The notes: a model not told the origin generated them from the sequence alone. A stretch of DNA of 64,000 bases from Ceratobasidium sp. AG-K (GCA_037039685.1 JAWNGF010000016.1:248001-312000); one strand, 5' to 3'; positions 20,600 to 34,047 are shown, counted from the stretch's first letter. Made by a program: numbers and translations.

Positions 20600-22785
20600 T
20601 CATTCTTCATCACCAATAACGGTTGCAGCCTCGCTTCGGGGGACTACGTCAACATCAAAGGGCTCTGGGTGACTAACATGTTGTGTTAGTGCTAATCGAT
20701 GGAATATGACTAGATACACTACCAACCTAATGCTTCCTGTAGTGTACCTCCACATCTCGGTTTCAACTTCCGGACTGGGGGCAATAATAGGTAATCCAGT
20801 CTTGGTTCGCGCATTGGAAATTGTCAAAGTGGCTAGAGTGGTGCAGATGGTAGCGAAAACATAGTCGTCGGCGATAGCGATACCGGGGCAACGCCTGAGG
20901 ATCAGCAATCAGTCAGTTTGGCAATGACATTGGTGGATTAAACAAGCAACAAACCTGCGACCCCACCCAAAGGCAATCTCCCGAGGATCGGGTTGTGGTT
21001 TAAAGCCTAATGTTGGGAGATACCGCGTCGGATTGAACTCGAATGGGTTGGGGTAACTGTCGGGATTGTGGAGTATAGACCTGGCAATAAATAGGGTTTA
21101 GATTCTGTGAGAGCCTACTGAAATCCAACTCAAGCGAACATACCAGGCATTAACGACGATCAGCGCATCTTTTGGGATGCGGACATGGCTATATGTGCCA
21201 CCTTTGGCATATCCGAGATCATAAGTGTCTTCGTCTCGCGCTACATGGTATTGACAGGGTGTGATAACGCCCCAACGCAAGCATTCTTGGTACACTGCCC
21301 AAGTGTACGGAAGCGCTGCCCGGTCCTCTAATGTGGGAAGTCGGCGCAATTTTCCTGGTAGCATTCAGCCGTTAGAGATTTAGGAAAGAACTACAAGTAT
21401 ACGTTGGAAGTTACCTGACGGATCCACAGCGCACACTCGATAGATTTCCTCCCGTGCGCGATATTGAACATCCGGGTACAGTGCCATCGCAAGGAAGAAT
21501 GTTTCAACAGCTGAAACCGTTGTGTCAGCGCCTCCAGCATACAGTGACGCCGCTGCCCACTAGGTGATCAATTAGCACTGATGTGTCGCAACCAAGCCAG
21601 CGAAGGCGAACTGTGAACTAGCTAAGGGATTTGCCACTTACTTGTATATGATCGTCATCATCCGCGCCTGTACGCAGGCTCTCTGCAACGAATGAGTGAT
21701 GTTCATCATCGCCCGACATCTGCTGAAGTGAAGCCTTCACATCTCCAAATGGCCGCTCGACCATTTCCATGAGGGCTGCGTGGCCTTCCCTGGCGGCTTT
21801 GCTAGTGGACACTCCTGGGAAATGTCGTACTGCTGAAGTGTCAGCAGACTACACGAAGAGACTCGTGGGTGCTTACACCATGGTACGAGGTCCACCAAAT
21901 GGGCACCAGGGATTGTAGCCGCGGCAAATAAAGTGAGAGCTCGTTCGGCAACACTAATGTACCTGTCGGAAGTATCGGAAACGCTGTATCCATATCCTAT
22001 TTTCATGATCACTGCTGCTGCGTTGCTGTAGGGAAAGCATATGAATAAAGTATCATGCGTCGTCGGTTGATGATTGCTCACTGTCGAATATGTTGTACTA
22101 AATTTTCTGGAGTTTGGATCATCCTTTGTACGAAGCGATTGGCTTCTTGTTGTTGAAGCGGACGAAAGCGCGGTGCTGCGCTACGTCCTAAAACCGACTG
22201 GAGTAGCTTTCGGTACCGTTTGAGTCGATCGCCGTACTGCGAGAGTACTACTGATTTCGACCATCCCATTCTATAAAAGATGGGTGTTTTTGTGAGCACT
22301 TCGTGGAGGAAACGCGGCTTTTGCCTGAATATATGCAATTACTTACATTTCACCTGCCATCTGGAAGGCAGGTCGTTCGCTGTACTTGCTGGAGCGTCTA
22401 TCTAAAAGTTCGGACGCTATCTGCACCGAGTTGACGACAATCAAAGGTTTTCCAAATATACTGAGATAAAACATGTCGCCTGGAAACGCATTATGCATTA
22501 GCCTATCAACGACATCTGAATATTAGTATCTCACCGTATTGCTTAGACCATATGCTGAATGTAAGCCAATCTTCTCCCTTGGTAGGCATCTGAGCGAGAT
22601 GGTCACAGACGAACTTCCGATAAGTACCATGCCATACATACCTGATGCACGTTGCCAACTAAAGGGAGTGGCTTTGGCCCTGGAGGAAGAAGGAGTGCCG
22701 TTTGGCCAGATTGAACGATCTTCAGCAATAGAAAAGCAAAGATTCCCGTCGCTGCCACGACAGCAAGAGGGAGAAGAGATATCAT
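20600..22785 (-). CDS. Cytochrome P450 monooxygenase
   Basis: Start ATG 22785 encodes a membrane anchor (ISLLPLAVVAATGIFAFLLL) and the proline-rich hinge PPGPKPLPLVGN. About eleven short exons follow. Conserved parts: I-helix AGGADTT (near 21510), ExxR in QECLRWGV (near 21275), the PERF-like region FNPTRYLP, and the heme loop FGWGRRRCPGIAIAD split by an intron, with the Cys ligand at about 20890. The C-terminus ends ATVIGDEE at 20600. It resembles agaricomycete P450s annotated as O-methylsterigmatocystin oxidoreductase-like, a loose label; substrate is unknown. Class II microsomal P450 acting at the ER with a reductase. No inactivating change seen. Confidence 0.88.
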
Positions 22786-22905
22786 GTTTGAGTATGGGTG
22801 GAGAGATGGTATCCCCTCGGTCTTTATAGATTTGGTGGGCTGGGGTGAGCAAAATGACTCGCTACCCCGGTTAGAACGGCCTGTGTTGAACCACGGGCGC
22901 GCCAA

Positions 22906-24164
22906 TCTCCTTCGTAGTTTTGCGCCCCAATAAGGAATTTCACCGCGTTTTTCGGAGCCATTGAGTCAAAACTGAAGACTTTCCCAAATCCATATCTGCA
23001 CAGGCCAGCCGCTGATTGGCGCTCCAAACCAGTGATTCAGCGCATACAAACAGGTTGGGCTTCAAGGCCGCCCTGTCAAACCTAGGAGGTAGAAAAAACA
23101 TCGTAGGGTGCTCGCATAATTGCTTCGGTATGTTATCCGCGCCACAATTGACATTCACGACTACTATAAATGTGGTTGTGGCAAACGTTTATGCAGTGCA
23201 TCGAGATGATGTGCCGAATTAGGCAATGACTTCTCTGAGCGCTTAGTCGTCGAAATTTCATTTTTCTTGGTGACCGTTGGCCGAGCATTTCACCACTTAC
23301 CTGGAGAAGTGGCCTGGGACTGCAGTGGAACGGATAAAAGATAAAATCGAATGAGACAGATTTTCTTAGATAGGACGGTGGCACGCTCAATCCATATGTT
23401 TCCAGCCTCAAGTTCTGCTTACAGGAAGCAGTCAACATTTGAGGGTCATCCGAGGCTTAGGTCTCGATTGTCGGCGTTTGGGCATCTTTCTTGATAGTCA
23501 ATAAATGGGATGGATTTCTGAACCCAGCAATGGTTCTTTTTTATACCTTCCCAAAGTTTAAAGATCCAGACCAGGGCGGTTCATATCAACCGCTTACACA
23601 AGATGAAGCTCGTGGTAATAGACGCTATACTCTGTTTTAGCATAATTAAGCTGAATAATTCATTATAACCTTGATTTTGCGGTCGAGTCGGGCCGAATCA
23701 CATTAGTACTAAGAAAAGGAAACATTTAAGCTTCAAAATTCGTAGACGAGAAATATCCGGTATTCCTGGGAGTCCATGAACTTCTCATCAGTAGAATACA
23801 CTTTCCGATACAAAATTCATTCCTATAAGACGTGGAATTCTTCCGATATGCCGAGCGAAGCACTTTGCTTCTGGTTGGTCAGTTGACATCTCCGCGTTAA
23901 CACAACCTTCGCGAAACGCCGAGTTAACGACCAGCAACCCATGCGGAGTCCGACCCTACTGGCCAAGTATGCAACACATGACATATTGGACTGCGACATA
24001 AATCCATTGAACATCCGATTTGATGGAATTGGCAAGTCTATGCAATGCAGTTCTTGCCGGTAGCCAACATCCTTGGACCCAATATTGCAAACCTGGACCA
24101 GCTAAGGTCTATAAGTACAAGGTGATAGGTCTCGTTTTGTGCAAACCATTTCCTCGGTCCTAAG
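22906..24164. other. Intergenic, nothing recognised
   Basis: Between the divergent P450 and esterase starts. Only short ORFs, none with motif or splice support. Confidence 0.4.
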
Positions 24165-25052
24165 ATGCAGTCCAAGTTTGCTTTATTGCTGACAGCCCTG
24201 GCATGGGTCATAAATCCTGCCCTGGCTGCTACCAAGGTCATGTTTCTTGGTGACTCTATAACTGGATCCCCCGTTAGTATACCTGCACCGCTATATCCAC
24301 TTACTCACCAATAGGTTTATAGGGGTGTTGGCGAGCCCTTCTCTGGAACAAGCTGCAAAGTGCGGGAAAAACGAACATTGATTTCGTCGGTGCGTATTTA
24401 CGTGAAGCGGTTATATGCGTTTTGAAACTCGCTGTCTTTGTTAGGAACACTTCCTGCCCAGGGTTGTGGTATTGCGTATGACGGCGACAACGAGGGTCAT
24501 GGTGGATATCTCGCTACAAATATTGCTAACCAGAACTTGCTCCCGGCATGGCTTTCCGCTACCACACCGGATGTCGTAGCCATGACCCTGGGAACGAACG
24601 ATGTGAGTGACCTCGATTAGGGTTGCACAATAAGTATCAATCTAAGCCCTTACCAGGTTTGGAGCAGCATTGCTCCGAGCACAATAACAACTGCTTTCAG
24701 TAAACTAGTCGATCAAATGCGCGCCAGTAAACCAACTATGAAAATTCTTGGTATGTCTGTCCAATCCATTGCACCATGTCAGCTAGCCTTACTATGACCT
24801 TTCCAAGTCGCCAAAATCACGCCAATGAATCCCTCTGGGTGCACCGATTGTGCTCAGCGCGTAGTCAATTTCAATAACGCACTTCCTGCGTGGGCACGGA
24901 ACAAAACCACCACCGCTTCCCCCATCACTGTGGTCGACCTTTGGACTGGTTTCAGCACTTCAACCGATACGTATGACGGAGTGCATCCAAACGAGAATGG
25001 CAATGCCAAGATTGCGGCGGCTTACTACCAATCTGTGTATAATGTTGTTTGA
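24165..25052 (+). CDS. Secreted SGNH/GDSL esterase (CE3 acetylxylan-esterase-like)
   Basis: Start 24165 gives a signal peptide (KFALLLTALAWVINPALA). SGNH blocks are present: block I FLGDSITGS (nucleophile Ser), block III LGTND, and the C-terminal DGVHPNENG with the catalytic Asp and His. Four or five introns of 45-55 bp separate the exons; the segment GCWRALLWNKLQ follows the first intron. Length about 220 residues and the order of motifs fit the small CE3-type carbohydrate esterases that remove acetyl groups from plant hemicellulose. Exact substrate is inferred. No defect seen. Confidence 0.87.
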
Positions 25053-25171
25053 GCCCGCCAGAGTCGGTCGTTGTTCACGCATGGAATATATGAGCCGTAT
25101 TACACTATAAGTAAAGAATACATGACAGAAAGCTCAACGACATATAAGGATCCAAAACAAAATCGGATGGC

Positions 25172-27161
25172 TCAGCATTTATGTGCTAAGACCCAAGCGC
25201 CTACTTCGTTGGCGTCGACTTCCAAACCGTGCGCACTACGAAGATGACGACGCAAATCATACGCTCTCCTGAACATGAATGCGCAGTTTGCGGAAGATTC
25301 TGTGCGATGGGTTTCTAAAGCATTTTTTGGTCCAAAGGCATTTGGCCAGGGGCAGGCTATCCCACGGGGTTGGTGCACTACACCATTCTTGGACGGGTCC
25401 ACTGTCTCGTGATAGTCCTGCCCTGTGAGGAGACCTATTATCCCCGCATCTTTAGGCGACTGGGCTTGATTCAAATCAGGATTGGTATATGTGGAAGGGG
25501 CTCCAATTGGCGGAGGACGATGGTGTCGCTCAAGGTGGCGCTGCATAACATGTTTATACCCAAATGTCAAAGTACACCCTTCCTCGGGGCAGGAGAAGTT
25601 GCGAGACCCTTCGTGACTGACGCGCAAATGGTCTACTTGTGCTTTTTTCTATAATGGTGGGAAGGAAAATGTAGTTTATCACAAAGGAGTAAGGACAAGG
25701 CACTCACCGATTTGAACGCTTTGTTGCAGTTGTCCCAAGGACAAGGCCAGTCACGCCCCACTTCACCGCCTCTTCTCTTTTTCGGTTGGGGCTCTAGATC
25801 CTCGTGAGCTTGGCAAAGCTCAGTGTGCGCTCGTTTTAGGCTCTGAGTGGCGGTCAAGAAATCACCGAGCTGATTTTGTTGACTATCCTCGATTTCTCGG
25901 TCTCGATGTGTCTAACTCAAAATTCTAGGTCTAGAATTGTTTTACGCCCTGATTCATGGTTATAGGCTCACTTTGATATGACCCCGTAATCCTTTTGAGG
26001 AGGCAAACGTTCGACCATTACATGAGGGGTACGGGCACCTCGGAGGATGTGCGGAACGCATATGGGTCTGGAGTGCTGTCCAAGTAGAAAATTGCGCCTG
26101 GTTGCTCAAATTAGCGCTAGAGCAGTCAGGGTGCACACAAGAATAGCGAGTGGCTTGAGCCAAAGATTAGGCTTTGGGCATCGTATCAGTAGAGAGATGT
26201 AAACTCGCCATCGTGTACCCGTGCGTGTGTTTTGAGTTTCTGGCTGGTTGAAAAGCTCTGAGAGCAGTGAGGATGTTCACATCGATAGGGTTTGGTACCA
26301 GGAGGAGAATGGTTTTCGGCTACATGAACTCGTAGGGCGCCGTGTTTGGCAAAGGCAGACGAACAAGAAGAGCACTGCAGAAGGGCGTAAGGAACAGTTC
26401 TTAAGAGACACCTATGAGCCTACCTTGTATGGCTTTTCACCATAATGAACTGCAAGTTCGTGGGCTCTCAGATGCTGCATCGTCCAAAATCTCTGACCGC
26501 AGGTTCGAGTAGGCGACGTTGAGGTTGAGGTCCTAGTGTGTTCTTCAGCGGAATTCTGCGTGGGAATCATCTCATCTGGTGATCCTACGCCCAGGTTTCT
26601 TGTGATGTAAGTGCAGACGAATGGGCGAGAGGTGGTCGGGAGGTGGCTCCGGGTATGAGCGCGCAAATGGGATTCTCTCAGGTACGACTTCCCACACTCT
26701 AGACATATAAACGGCCGCTGTGGTTTAATGTTAGGGCTGAGCGCCTATGGAGGTGCGTCCGAACGTACCTCTCCAGTATGGGATCGCTCATGCTCTTGAA
26801 GACGAGAAGGCTTTCGGTAAGACTTATGGCAGCCATCGCGAGTACAAGCATATACTCTATTCATAACTCCGACACGAGCCGCATTTTCAGTGGTAGATTT
26901 CCCTGTTGTTTCCGAGCCAGCAGCTGGAGTAACCGATGTGCGCAGGGAATGTCCCTTTACCACTGAGTCCATAGATCCATCGATAATACTCAAAGTCTCA
27001 TATTCAGAGCCAGATTCTTCGTCAGAGGCGTTGTCGGTATCCGAGCTACCTTGGTCGGTCCGGGAATATCTAGAAGAATAGGTTGGAGATTTTTCCACGG
27101 AATGTTTTGACCGAGAACTGGATGGAAAAGCGGACGAATGCAGGGTGTAAACGGGTGGCAT
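25172..27161 (-). CDS. Transcription factor IIIA (multi-C2H2 zinc finger)
   Basis: Start 27161; Ser-rich acidic N-terminus, then a series of C2H2 fingers: CTRDGCHKSYRKPSRLQEH, CLECGKSYLRESHLRAH, CGQRFWTMQHLRAHELAVH, CSSCSSAFAKHGALRVH, CEHPHCSQSFSTSQKLKTH, a long-looped one starting CVHPDCSS, CPYPSCNGRTFASSKGLRGH, CPWDNCNKAFKS joined over an intron to KKAQVDHLRVSH, CPEEGCTLTFGYKHVMQRH, and a last one with RAYDLRRHLRSAHG. The finger series, SHTGERPF-type first linker and RAYDLRRHL C-terminus are typical of fungal TFIIIA, which binds the 5S rRNA gene internal control region and 5S rRNA. Exon borders around the third finger are uncertain. Confidence 0.82.
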
Positions 27162-27556
27162 TTTGCCAAGCTGCAGCGCGTGCAGCTACAGACACGCGAC
27201 ACTAGGACTATGAAGGTTAAAACTGAAGCCGGTTTGCCAATTCTACGAAGCCGCTGATGACGTAACTGTGTAACATTGTTTGCCTGCGCCTCATTGTTCC
27301 CGTTGCGTGCGCGACCACATTGGTTGTCAATCAGAAATGATTCATTCGCGACCATGCTGTACTTTAATCATGCTTGTTAGCAACAAGAAGCAATGGGACC
27401 ACGCTGGGTCCGCAAATCACACAGGATCACGAGGTACGTGCTGGCACCGGGCTGGTCAACATCTCGGCTTTCCTTCGTTCTTTACTTCTGGTCCCCTCGA
27501 GAGCTGGTCCTGCTCGGATTTTTCTACCTGTGACTTTTGGCCTTTTACTGTTTACG

Positions 27557-28262
27557 ATGCTTTCGCTCGCAGTCTTTTGGCGTACCCTTTCATGGTCAAT
27601 CCTGCCTACTTGGATTGTATTCCTTCTAAGTTTTCCTGAGCAAGTACTTGCTGCAACAATAGGTATGTAGCTACGAGTTGATGGAGCAGAACACATCATG
27701 ACAGACCAATACTGACGCCATTCGTAAACTTACCAGTTTCTACTACCCGCATTCCCGTGACAGGCTTTCCTGACATTGTAGTTTCAACATTTCCTATCCC
27801 ACGTCCTTCGAAGACCGGGAATGCTACAGACGGAGGTGCCCAGACTAGTGCGGTAGTTTCGATCTCAGACCGTTCTTGCGAGACTACATGCTCCGGGACT
27901 CCTGGGACGGGGCCGAACCAATTTGATTGCACAACAATTGCCAACAAGCTGAGAGCCGCTGGCAGTCAGGAAATCACACTTTCGCCATTTCTCGGGACTG
28001 AGTTTGCGTTTCGGAGCTGTAAAGTCTTCGTAACCAACCAGAACCAAGTTGACTCTGTAATGTAAGCAAAATTATCAGAACCTACACATGGCAGATTAGG
28101 TGCTAATCCAATTGACTTGGCGGTATTTGAAGCTCGACTCAAAAATCTGTGGCTACTATTGCGCAGAAACTAGCTCAAGACTGCAACGCTGCTAATGGGG
28201 CAGCGGGTGGTTTGTGTGTGTATGACGGTGTCAATGCGGCTATCTCTGTGCAGCATACATGA
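27557..28262 (+). CDS. Small secreted cysteine-containing protein
   Basis: Start 27557 (MLSLAVFWRTLSW, then a hydrophobic stretch IVFLLSF) suggests a signal peptide; one intron (27663-27734) leads to TRIPVTGFPD. The mature part has paired cysteines in SCETTCSG, DCTTIANKL, SCKVF, and after a second intron (about 28061-28130) DCNAANGAAGGLCVYDG, ending 28262. Six or so cysteines suggest disulfides. I recognise no domain. An upstream ATG at 27374 would lengthen the N-terminus but weakens the signal peptide. Confidence 0.62.
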
Positions 28263-28540
28263 GCGGTATGAGCGTATAAGTTCCAGTCATTCCTTTCCTG
28301 TTTTTGGTTGATCCAATCCTTTACCCTTCCATGTGTGACCACATTCGTTTTATTGCCTTAATTCCTAATTGTGGTTGAATTGGATAAAAATAATATAGCC
28401 GCAAGCGCCCTAGGACGGGAACGCAAAAAGTCTTGACCATACTTTAGTAGCTCATAATCGCAGCTGGCCCAAAACCCGAACAACCGCAGCTGCACATTAA
28501 ATATCGAGGGATTCTATAGCTTCGAGGTGATCCGCCCATT

Positions 28541-30610
28541 CTAGAGCCCTACCAAGACGCCGTTTTCGTCAATCTTCCCCATTGGTTCCATTTCCTGGAC
28601 GATGCGCTGGTTCTCGGGATTTTTATGCAACAGGTTTCTCAAAGCAAAAAGTGCGTGTTCGCGAATGACTGAGTAAATGGCCAGGTTCGGAGTCATGAAT
28701 GCGCGCACGAAGACGAGTACTCACATGGATTGTTCTCATCGATAGCACAGAGGCCGAGGACGAGTTGGACCCCTCCACACTCTCGTATTCGGACCTGAAT
28801 ACCGCTATCCTCATGACTGATAATGCCCAGCAGTCGAACTAGGTCCCGTTTTAAAAATTGAAAGCCGGACTCATCTAGCTGTCTGGGTTGGCTGATTAAA
28901 GGGTCACTGTTAGTGAACGTGGGCTTGGCTCTGCCGAACTGGATGCGGGGCAGGAGTTGATCTAGGCGGCGAAGAACATCTGCGGTACTCGTTGGGTTGA
29001 GGGAGTATGACGGCTCAGACAAGATGAATACCTATGGTTAATTCGACGAACAAACTAGACGGAGCGCGGAGCGTTTCCAGGATAGGTCGTGAGGGAGCTG
29101 ACCTTTCCCATTCGAGTTGTTCCGCAATCAACAAGTTCGCGAGGGTTTGGGACACAAGCACAGTGGCAGCCGCCACCTGAGGCAAATTTTCGTTCAAGTT
29201 CGGTCCAGACCCGGTGTTCGACAATTCTGAACCCGCGATTATCCACGCTTTTGTAGTTTGCAATAACGATACTAGGGATTTTGGGAGAAACGTGGCGATA
29301 GAAGCGTTCCTACAAGATATTGCGGGGTCGGAGTGGGTGTATGCGTCGAGAAGCTTAAGAAGAGTAATTTGGTGCAGTGAAACAGCACCATCAATGCTGA
29401 TAGAGTCTTAAGGGTGGATCATATCCGAGATGGGACAAAAGGCTTACGACTGTAGCGAGTTGTATAGAGGTTCCAAGGTTTCGGCTTCAAACACAGTCCT
29501 GAATATCGAGTAACTGATGGTCGGGATGGCTATGAGTTGTGATATAGATTCACTGAATAAAAACACACTCACATGAGGTTAAAGAGATCTTCGTTTTCTT
29601 CGTCGTCAAAGATCCGATCAGACTTATCGAGTAACTTGGCGCAAATAAGCTTTCCTCCAATGTTTGATGCCATTGTTTGACTATAGAGGCTGCGTCACTT
29701 GGGCAGGACGTCAGTTCACAAATAAATCGTACCTCTGGTTGGGGCCTGCTGATAATGTGTTAAGGATGAACACCAGGGTGGCTAGTACGGCTTTGCGATC
29801 CGGGTATTCCAATAGTCGGCTAAGAAAACTATGAGCAATTCTTCAATACCTATGGCAGTACGTACGTTAGAATGTTGTCTTTCTCATCTAGTTTCATATA
29901 TTCCTTCCAAACGGTCGCAGTTATCTCGTTGTCCGTAATGGTGTTGACAAGACATTGTGCCATTACAGTGGTAAGCTGATGATCTGTGCATAATCTACGT
30001 TAGTTGACCGGATAGTAAGTTAGTTGGAAAATCAAGACTTACATTCTGTTTTCTCGGCGTAATACCAGGCCGTGAAAAAGTGTAGCAATTGGCGGATATT
30101 AAGTTCACAATCTCTGCATACCATAACTCAGAGCGATTACGAGGGCTAGGAAGGGGGTTACCAACGATAAGATCCACTCCTGATTGTTCGGACATTGCGC
30201 AGCTAAATTTCGGGTCAGGCGAGCGAGTCGGAGGAGAATGTCCTGAGTCGATGATTGCTCCACATAAGTATCGTCCGCATAGACCTCTGTTCGAATATAA
30301 TTCCAGAGAAACGAGACGCTTCTAGGGACTTTTGAGCGGTCATTCCCTAGTAGACCTCTTCTCGATGTTATACCATGACGCCCTGAGAGGAAAGTAACTC
30401 ACCTCTGTTCTCTGTCGAGTGCGAGTTTGGCCAGCTGTTCAAGATTATCGACTAGAAGTACGCTGTACTGAGGATTGGCAATATTTCTTTTGACTTGATC
30501 GCAGATTGCGTCAAGCTGAAGAGGACCAAACCGGAGGGGTCGTCAGCGGATTGAGCGTTCATACTTCGAAAGGTGCAGATAGCTCGCTTGGAATTGGTCC
30601 TCAGAATAAT
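28541..30610 (-). CDS. Ataxin-10 homologue (armadillo-like)
   Basis: Multi-exon. The C-terminal segments are diagnostic: FLKRDLVRLLGIISHED, GGVQLVLGLCAIDENNP, then across an intron IREHALFALRNLLHKNPENQ, matching the Ataxin-10 C-terminal domain. Upstream exons give helical repeats such as LLVDNLEQLAKLALD (near 30450), ELWYAEIVNLI (near 30120), VMAQCLVNTITDNEI (near 29960) and YPDRKAVLATLVFILNTL (near 29780). Stop TAG at 28541-28543. The 5' end is uncertain: the first exon near 30610-30590 has no obvious in-frame ATG. Ataxin-10 is a cytoplasmic scaffold linked to cell division; in fungi its role is little known. Confidence 0.8.
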
Positions 30611-30857
30611 AGCTAAGAATAGGTGTCGAGTGTCCCCGGAAGTTCAATTGAGGATTACTAGTCCAGTCTGTCCAACTGAGAGGGTCTCGTGGTGGCGAAA
30701 ACAAGGGGGATTTTGTTCATCCACGTGATACTCATTAAACCCGATCATCGTTTTCATCGGGATAAATACCATATCCAGTTGAATTCCACAGCTACACCTA
30801 TTGTACATTTTATCCAAAGCAACCCACCACCAAAAATAAGAAGAAGTACTCAAAGCT

Positions 30858-32756
30858 TCACTCAGCGCCGGCAGAGCGCAATGTGGGCTCAACGATGAAA
30901 TGGACTAGACTCTGAATCGCTGCGGCTGTTTCCTCGCCCACAGGTCGGATTTGTTTCGGTGGGAGGAGGAATCCGTACTGCGATTGTGGTGTGAGGTTTG
31001 TGTGAGCAGGAGAGGGGAACATACGTACAGTTCCTATATCTCTTAGCATCAAGCTATACGAATACTTGACTTTTGATTCGCCGTACATCCAGTCGATAAT
31101 GTTCCCGGGCGCCCTACATACCAGATCTTTAGCTCAGAAACGAGAATAAAAGGGAAGACGCACGGATAAAGAAGTTCGCATGACGCCCCTGACGTATACG
31201 GAACATTGTGCGTCTGCCTGAGCGCCTTGGTCGCGCCTAGAGCAGCCTCGATAAGGTCTTCCGCGTGCGGTGGAACTTGTTCACACGAGTATGAATAGGG
31301 ATACATCACTACGTCGCCCGGTCAGCCAACGATTGCTTCATTTCCGGGGGATGACGCACATTGTTGCCCATAGCTCCTCAGATCAATAAACGCACGAATC
31401 TTGGGCGTGCGACGGATATAGTTTGCAATCGCCGCAACTTCAGGGGACTGGAATGGAAATGCGCCCGGGTACCAGTGGGAGCAGGGATCTTCGGATGCGG
31501 AGGCTAGATGAAACAACTCAGCGAATCCACTCGATGAGATGGGAATGGGACTCACAGTTCTTCCCATCTGAGCTCCACTGGTATCCCCAGTTCCGGTTCA
31601 TATCCACACCGCGGCAGTTGTCTGCACTCTTGGCATTGGGGTGGAGTTGCATGCGGTTCTTGTACCATAGCCGGTCGGTTGTCCATGTGTAATCATAACC
31701 ATCTGGGTTAGGGACGGGGATAATCGTAAAGTCCTAGAAGAGTGTCAGCGATGCGCGTATCTGCGGGGCGAGGAGACTGACAAAGTCATCGAGAAGGTAC
31801 CGGAGCGAGCCTGGTTCGTGTTTGGGTGCGACGAGGGCATGGGCGAGGTATAAGGCCGTCGAGGTAGCTATCCACTGAAGTAATCCATTAGTTGAGCGAG
31901 TGACAAAAACGAAGATCAGACGTACCTCGCGAGCATGCTGTGCGCCCTGAATAACCACCCTATTCTTGACACGACGCCCCTGTGCCGTCGCATCGTGCCC
32001 GGATTTAGCGTACAAATCCCGGACCGAGGTGGGATTCGAAATAAGGCCGGCAAGTTCCGCCACGCGGTTTATCCAAGCCGTGACCCAGCGCCACGTCCTC
32101 AAGAGCAACCTCTCCTTGTGGCAAGATCCCTGGGCACGGATAGATTTATGCTTGCGGTGTTTCTTGTTCCTCCTGTGATTTCCCCTGCCCCGCTTTCCAA
32201 TCCGAATCGCAAACACGTCCCGCTTTTCCCACGATGCGCCTAGCCAGACGACTTCGACCAGTTTAGGAAACTCGGAGGCGAGCGCGACCACAAACTGGTC
32301 GATTTCTGCGTATGTGTGGTACACATCGTGGAATTCATTGTCTTGTAGACGTGAGACGTCTATCTGTTTGGCTGGGCGTGGCGCCGGGTGGGTGTAGTTG
32401 TAGTTGTATGGGAATGAATAGGGTAGAGTCGTATACCGGCGACCTAGCAAGTCTTGATCTGCCCCAGTGTCCATGTGAATGTCCACGTGGTCGGGGCCGA
32501 GGTGCCATATGTCGATATTTGCTTTCTGGTACTAGTGAGTGGCCAGGTGATGGGTATGGCGGATGGGACTTACCTTTGCGAGGTCCATCATGTGGACGAG
32601 GTCTTCCTGGTTGGAGATTCCATACCGGCGCAGTTCGAAACGCGTGTAGTTTGCGGGCCTATCGGTGTTGGGTGGCGATAGAGGTTGTTGTGTTGGGTGG
32701 GCTAAAGTCGAGTTGAGCAAGAGTGCCAGGCACAGTGTTGGCCATAGCCTCGTCAT
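30858..32756 (-). CDS. M14 metallocarboxypeptidase-like protein (Ecm14-like), catalytic residues altered
   Basis: Start 32756 with signal peptide (LWPTLCLALLLNSTLA), then a propeptide-like domain (IDIWHLGPDHVDIHM) and an M14 domain. Zinc motif HARE is present in QGAQHAREWIA (near 31925), as are substrate-site residues in DRLWYKNR and MNRNWGYQW. Two key positions differ: the third zinc ligand in the usual LHSYG box is Arg (IDLRSYG, codon 31378-31376), and the catalytic Glu of the ELRD box is Met (SLMLRDIG, codon 31049-31047). A basic insert (GNHRRNKKHRKHKS) precedes HARE. Fungal Ecm14 proteins are known pseudopeptidases of this fold, so this is likely a secreted non-enzymatic member or a decaying enzyme. 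Seven or so introns; last exon ends 30858. Confidence 0.82.
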
Positions 32757-34047
32757 CTCGGTTGGGTCAACTTGGACGACGGGATGAGATGCAACTTCCA
32801 AACGGGACAATGCAGGAATTGGGGACACAAGCGAGATTTGGTTATTATCAAGGACTCAAGGGCTAGTGCGTAATATTTGCAGCGCCAAGCACGACGGTAG
32901 ATGTGGGTGGTCGCTGGACGAGTTACAACCCACACTGCCACGTGATAGAAATTCTGACCCTGATGACAACAATGAACTCATCAACCGTGATATGGTCTTT
33001 CCTCTTGCGTCGATGATCGTTTATATTTGGCGCACGCTGAGTGGACGACACGGACCTGAATGAAGCCGAAGCCCGGCGGGAAGCTCTTGTCCGGCTAGAG
33101 CGGGATTGGAGCCTCGGGGACTCCAACTCTCCGTAATTCAGTATCGCGTCGGCAGCGTGATTGCTTGGCGTTCTTGCACCATATCGGCCCCGACGTGGGG
33201 TGGGCAAATCACCGCGAGCCCACTTGGAGCGGCCAGATGATGTCATGGCCGGACTCGGTCAGGTTGCTTTACGGGTACGATAGACGACTGTTCCTCCGAT
33301 AGCCATAATTATTTCTTCTGACGAGTCGCCAGGGCACAACCTCGAGAACACGCTTTTCATCTCGTTATCAAACTGGATCCACCCAGGGCAGCAGGTGACG
33401 CACCAGCCCAAGCCCCTCGAGTTATCGACACCTAATTTGGTTCCGGCCGAGTCTCTGGGCCATGTTGTTAGACACGGCGTGTGCTCCAGTACCAGGGATG
33501 GTAAACACACCGCATCGTGCCAAGTCGAGAAGTGATGGGATGAACATGAGCACATGCAAGCGCAGGCTTCGATTCGCCCGGCCCCTCTCCGTCCAAAGGG
33601 AATTCAATTGCCAATCCTCCGGCTAAGACTTTGGTCTAGCGATATTGGGCTGCCCACACCTCAAAAATTTATCTGTTTTGTGTCTGTAAGAACGGTCTTG
33701 TCTATTACCGGCGATACCGGTCGCAATCGCTCGCGATCATTGCATGCTCAGATCGGCAAGTCTTCTCTCCGCTTCTTCAGGTGTCAGCAAGCGAGCACAT
33801 GGACGCATGCATATGGCCAATCACATCGCGTAGCAAACTGATACCGTCTGCTTTATCGTCTCCACTCCCAAAGGTACACGAAGCATGGCTCGATGAGGTG
33901 CTGCGCCTTCGATTTCAATCCAGCCCACAAGGTCACTCTTGCTTCGTCCTATAAGACCGGCTGGTCTCCTGATTTTTTGTGCCCTCACCCATCCCACGGC
34001 CGTTGACGCTGCCCTTGCGCGTGACGAACTCCCCCCGTGCTACGACC
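32757..34047. other. Intergenic between divergent carboxypeptidase and transporter
   Basis: Contains an Arg/Ser-rich 107-codon minus-strand ORF at 32923-33246 without motif support, and other short ORFs. I would not call a gene. CT-rich, CAAT-like promoter DNA lies just ahead of the transporter start. Confidence 0.4.
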
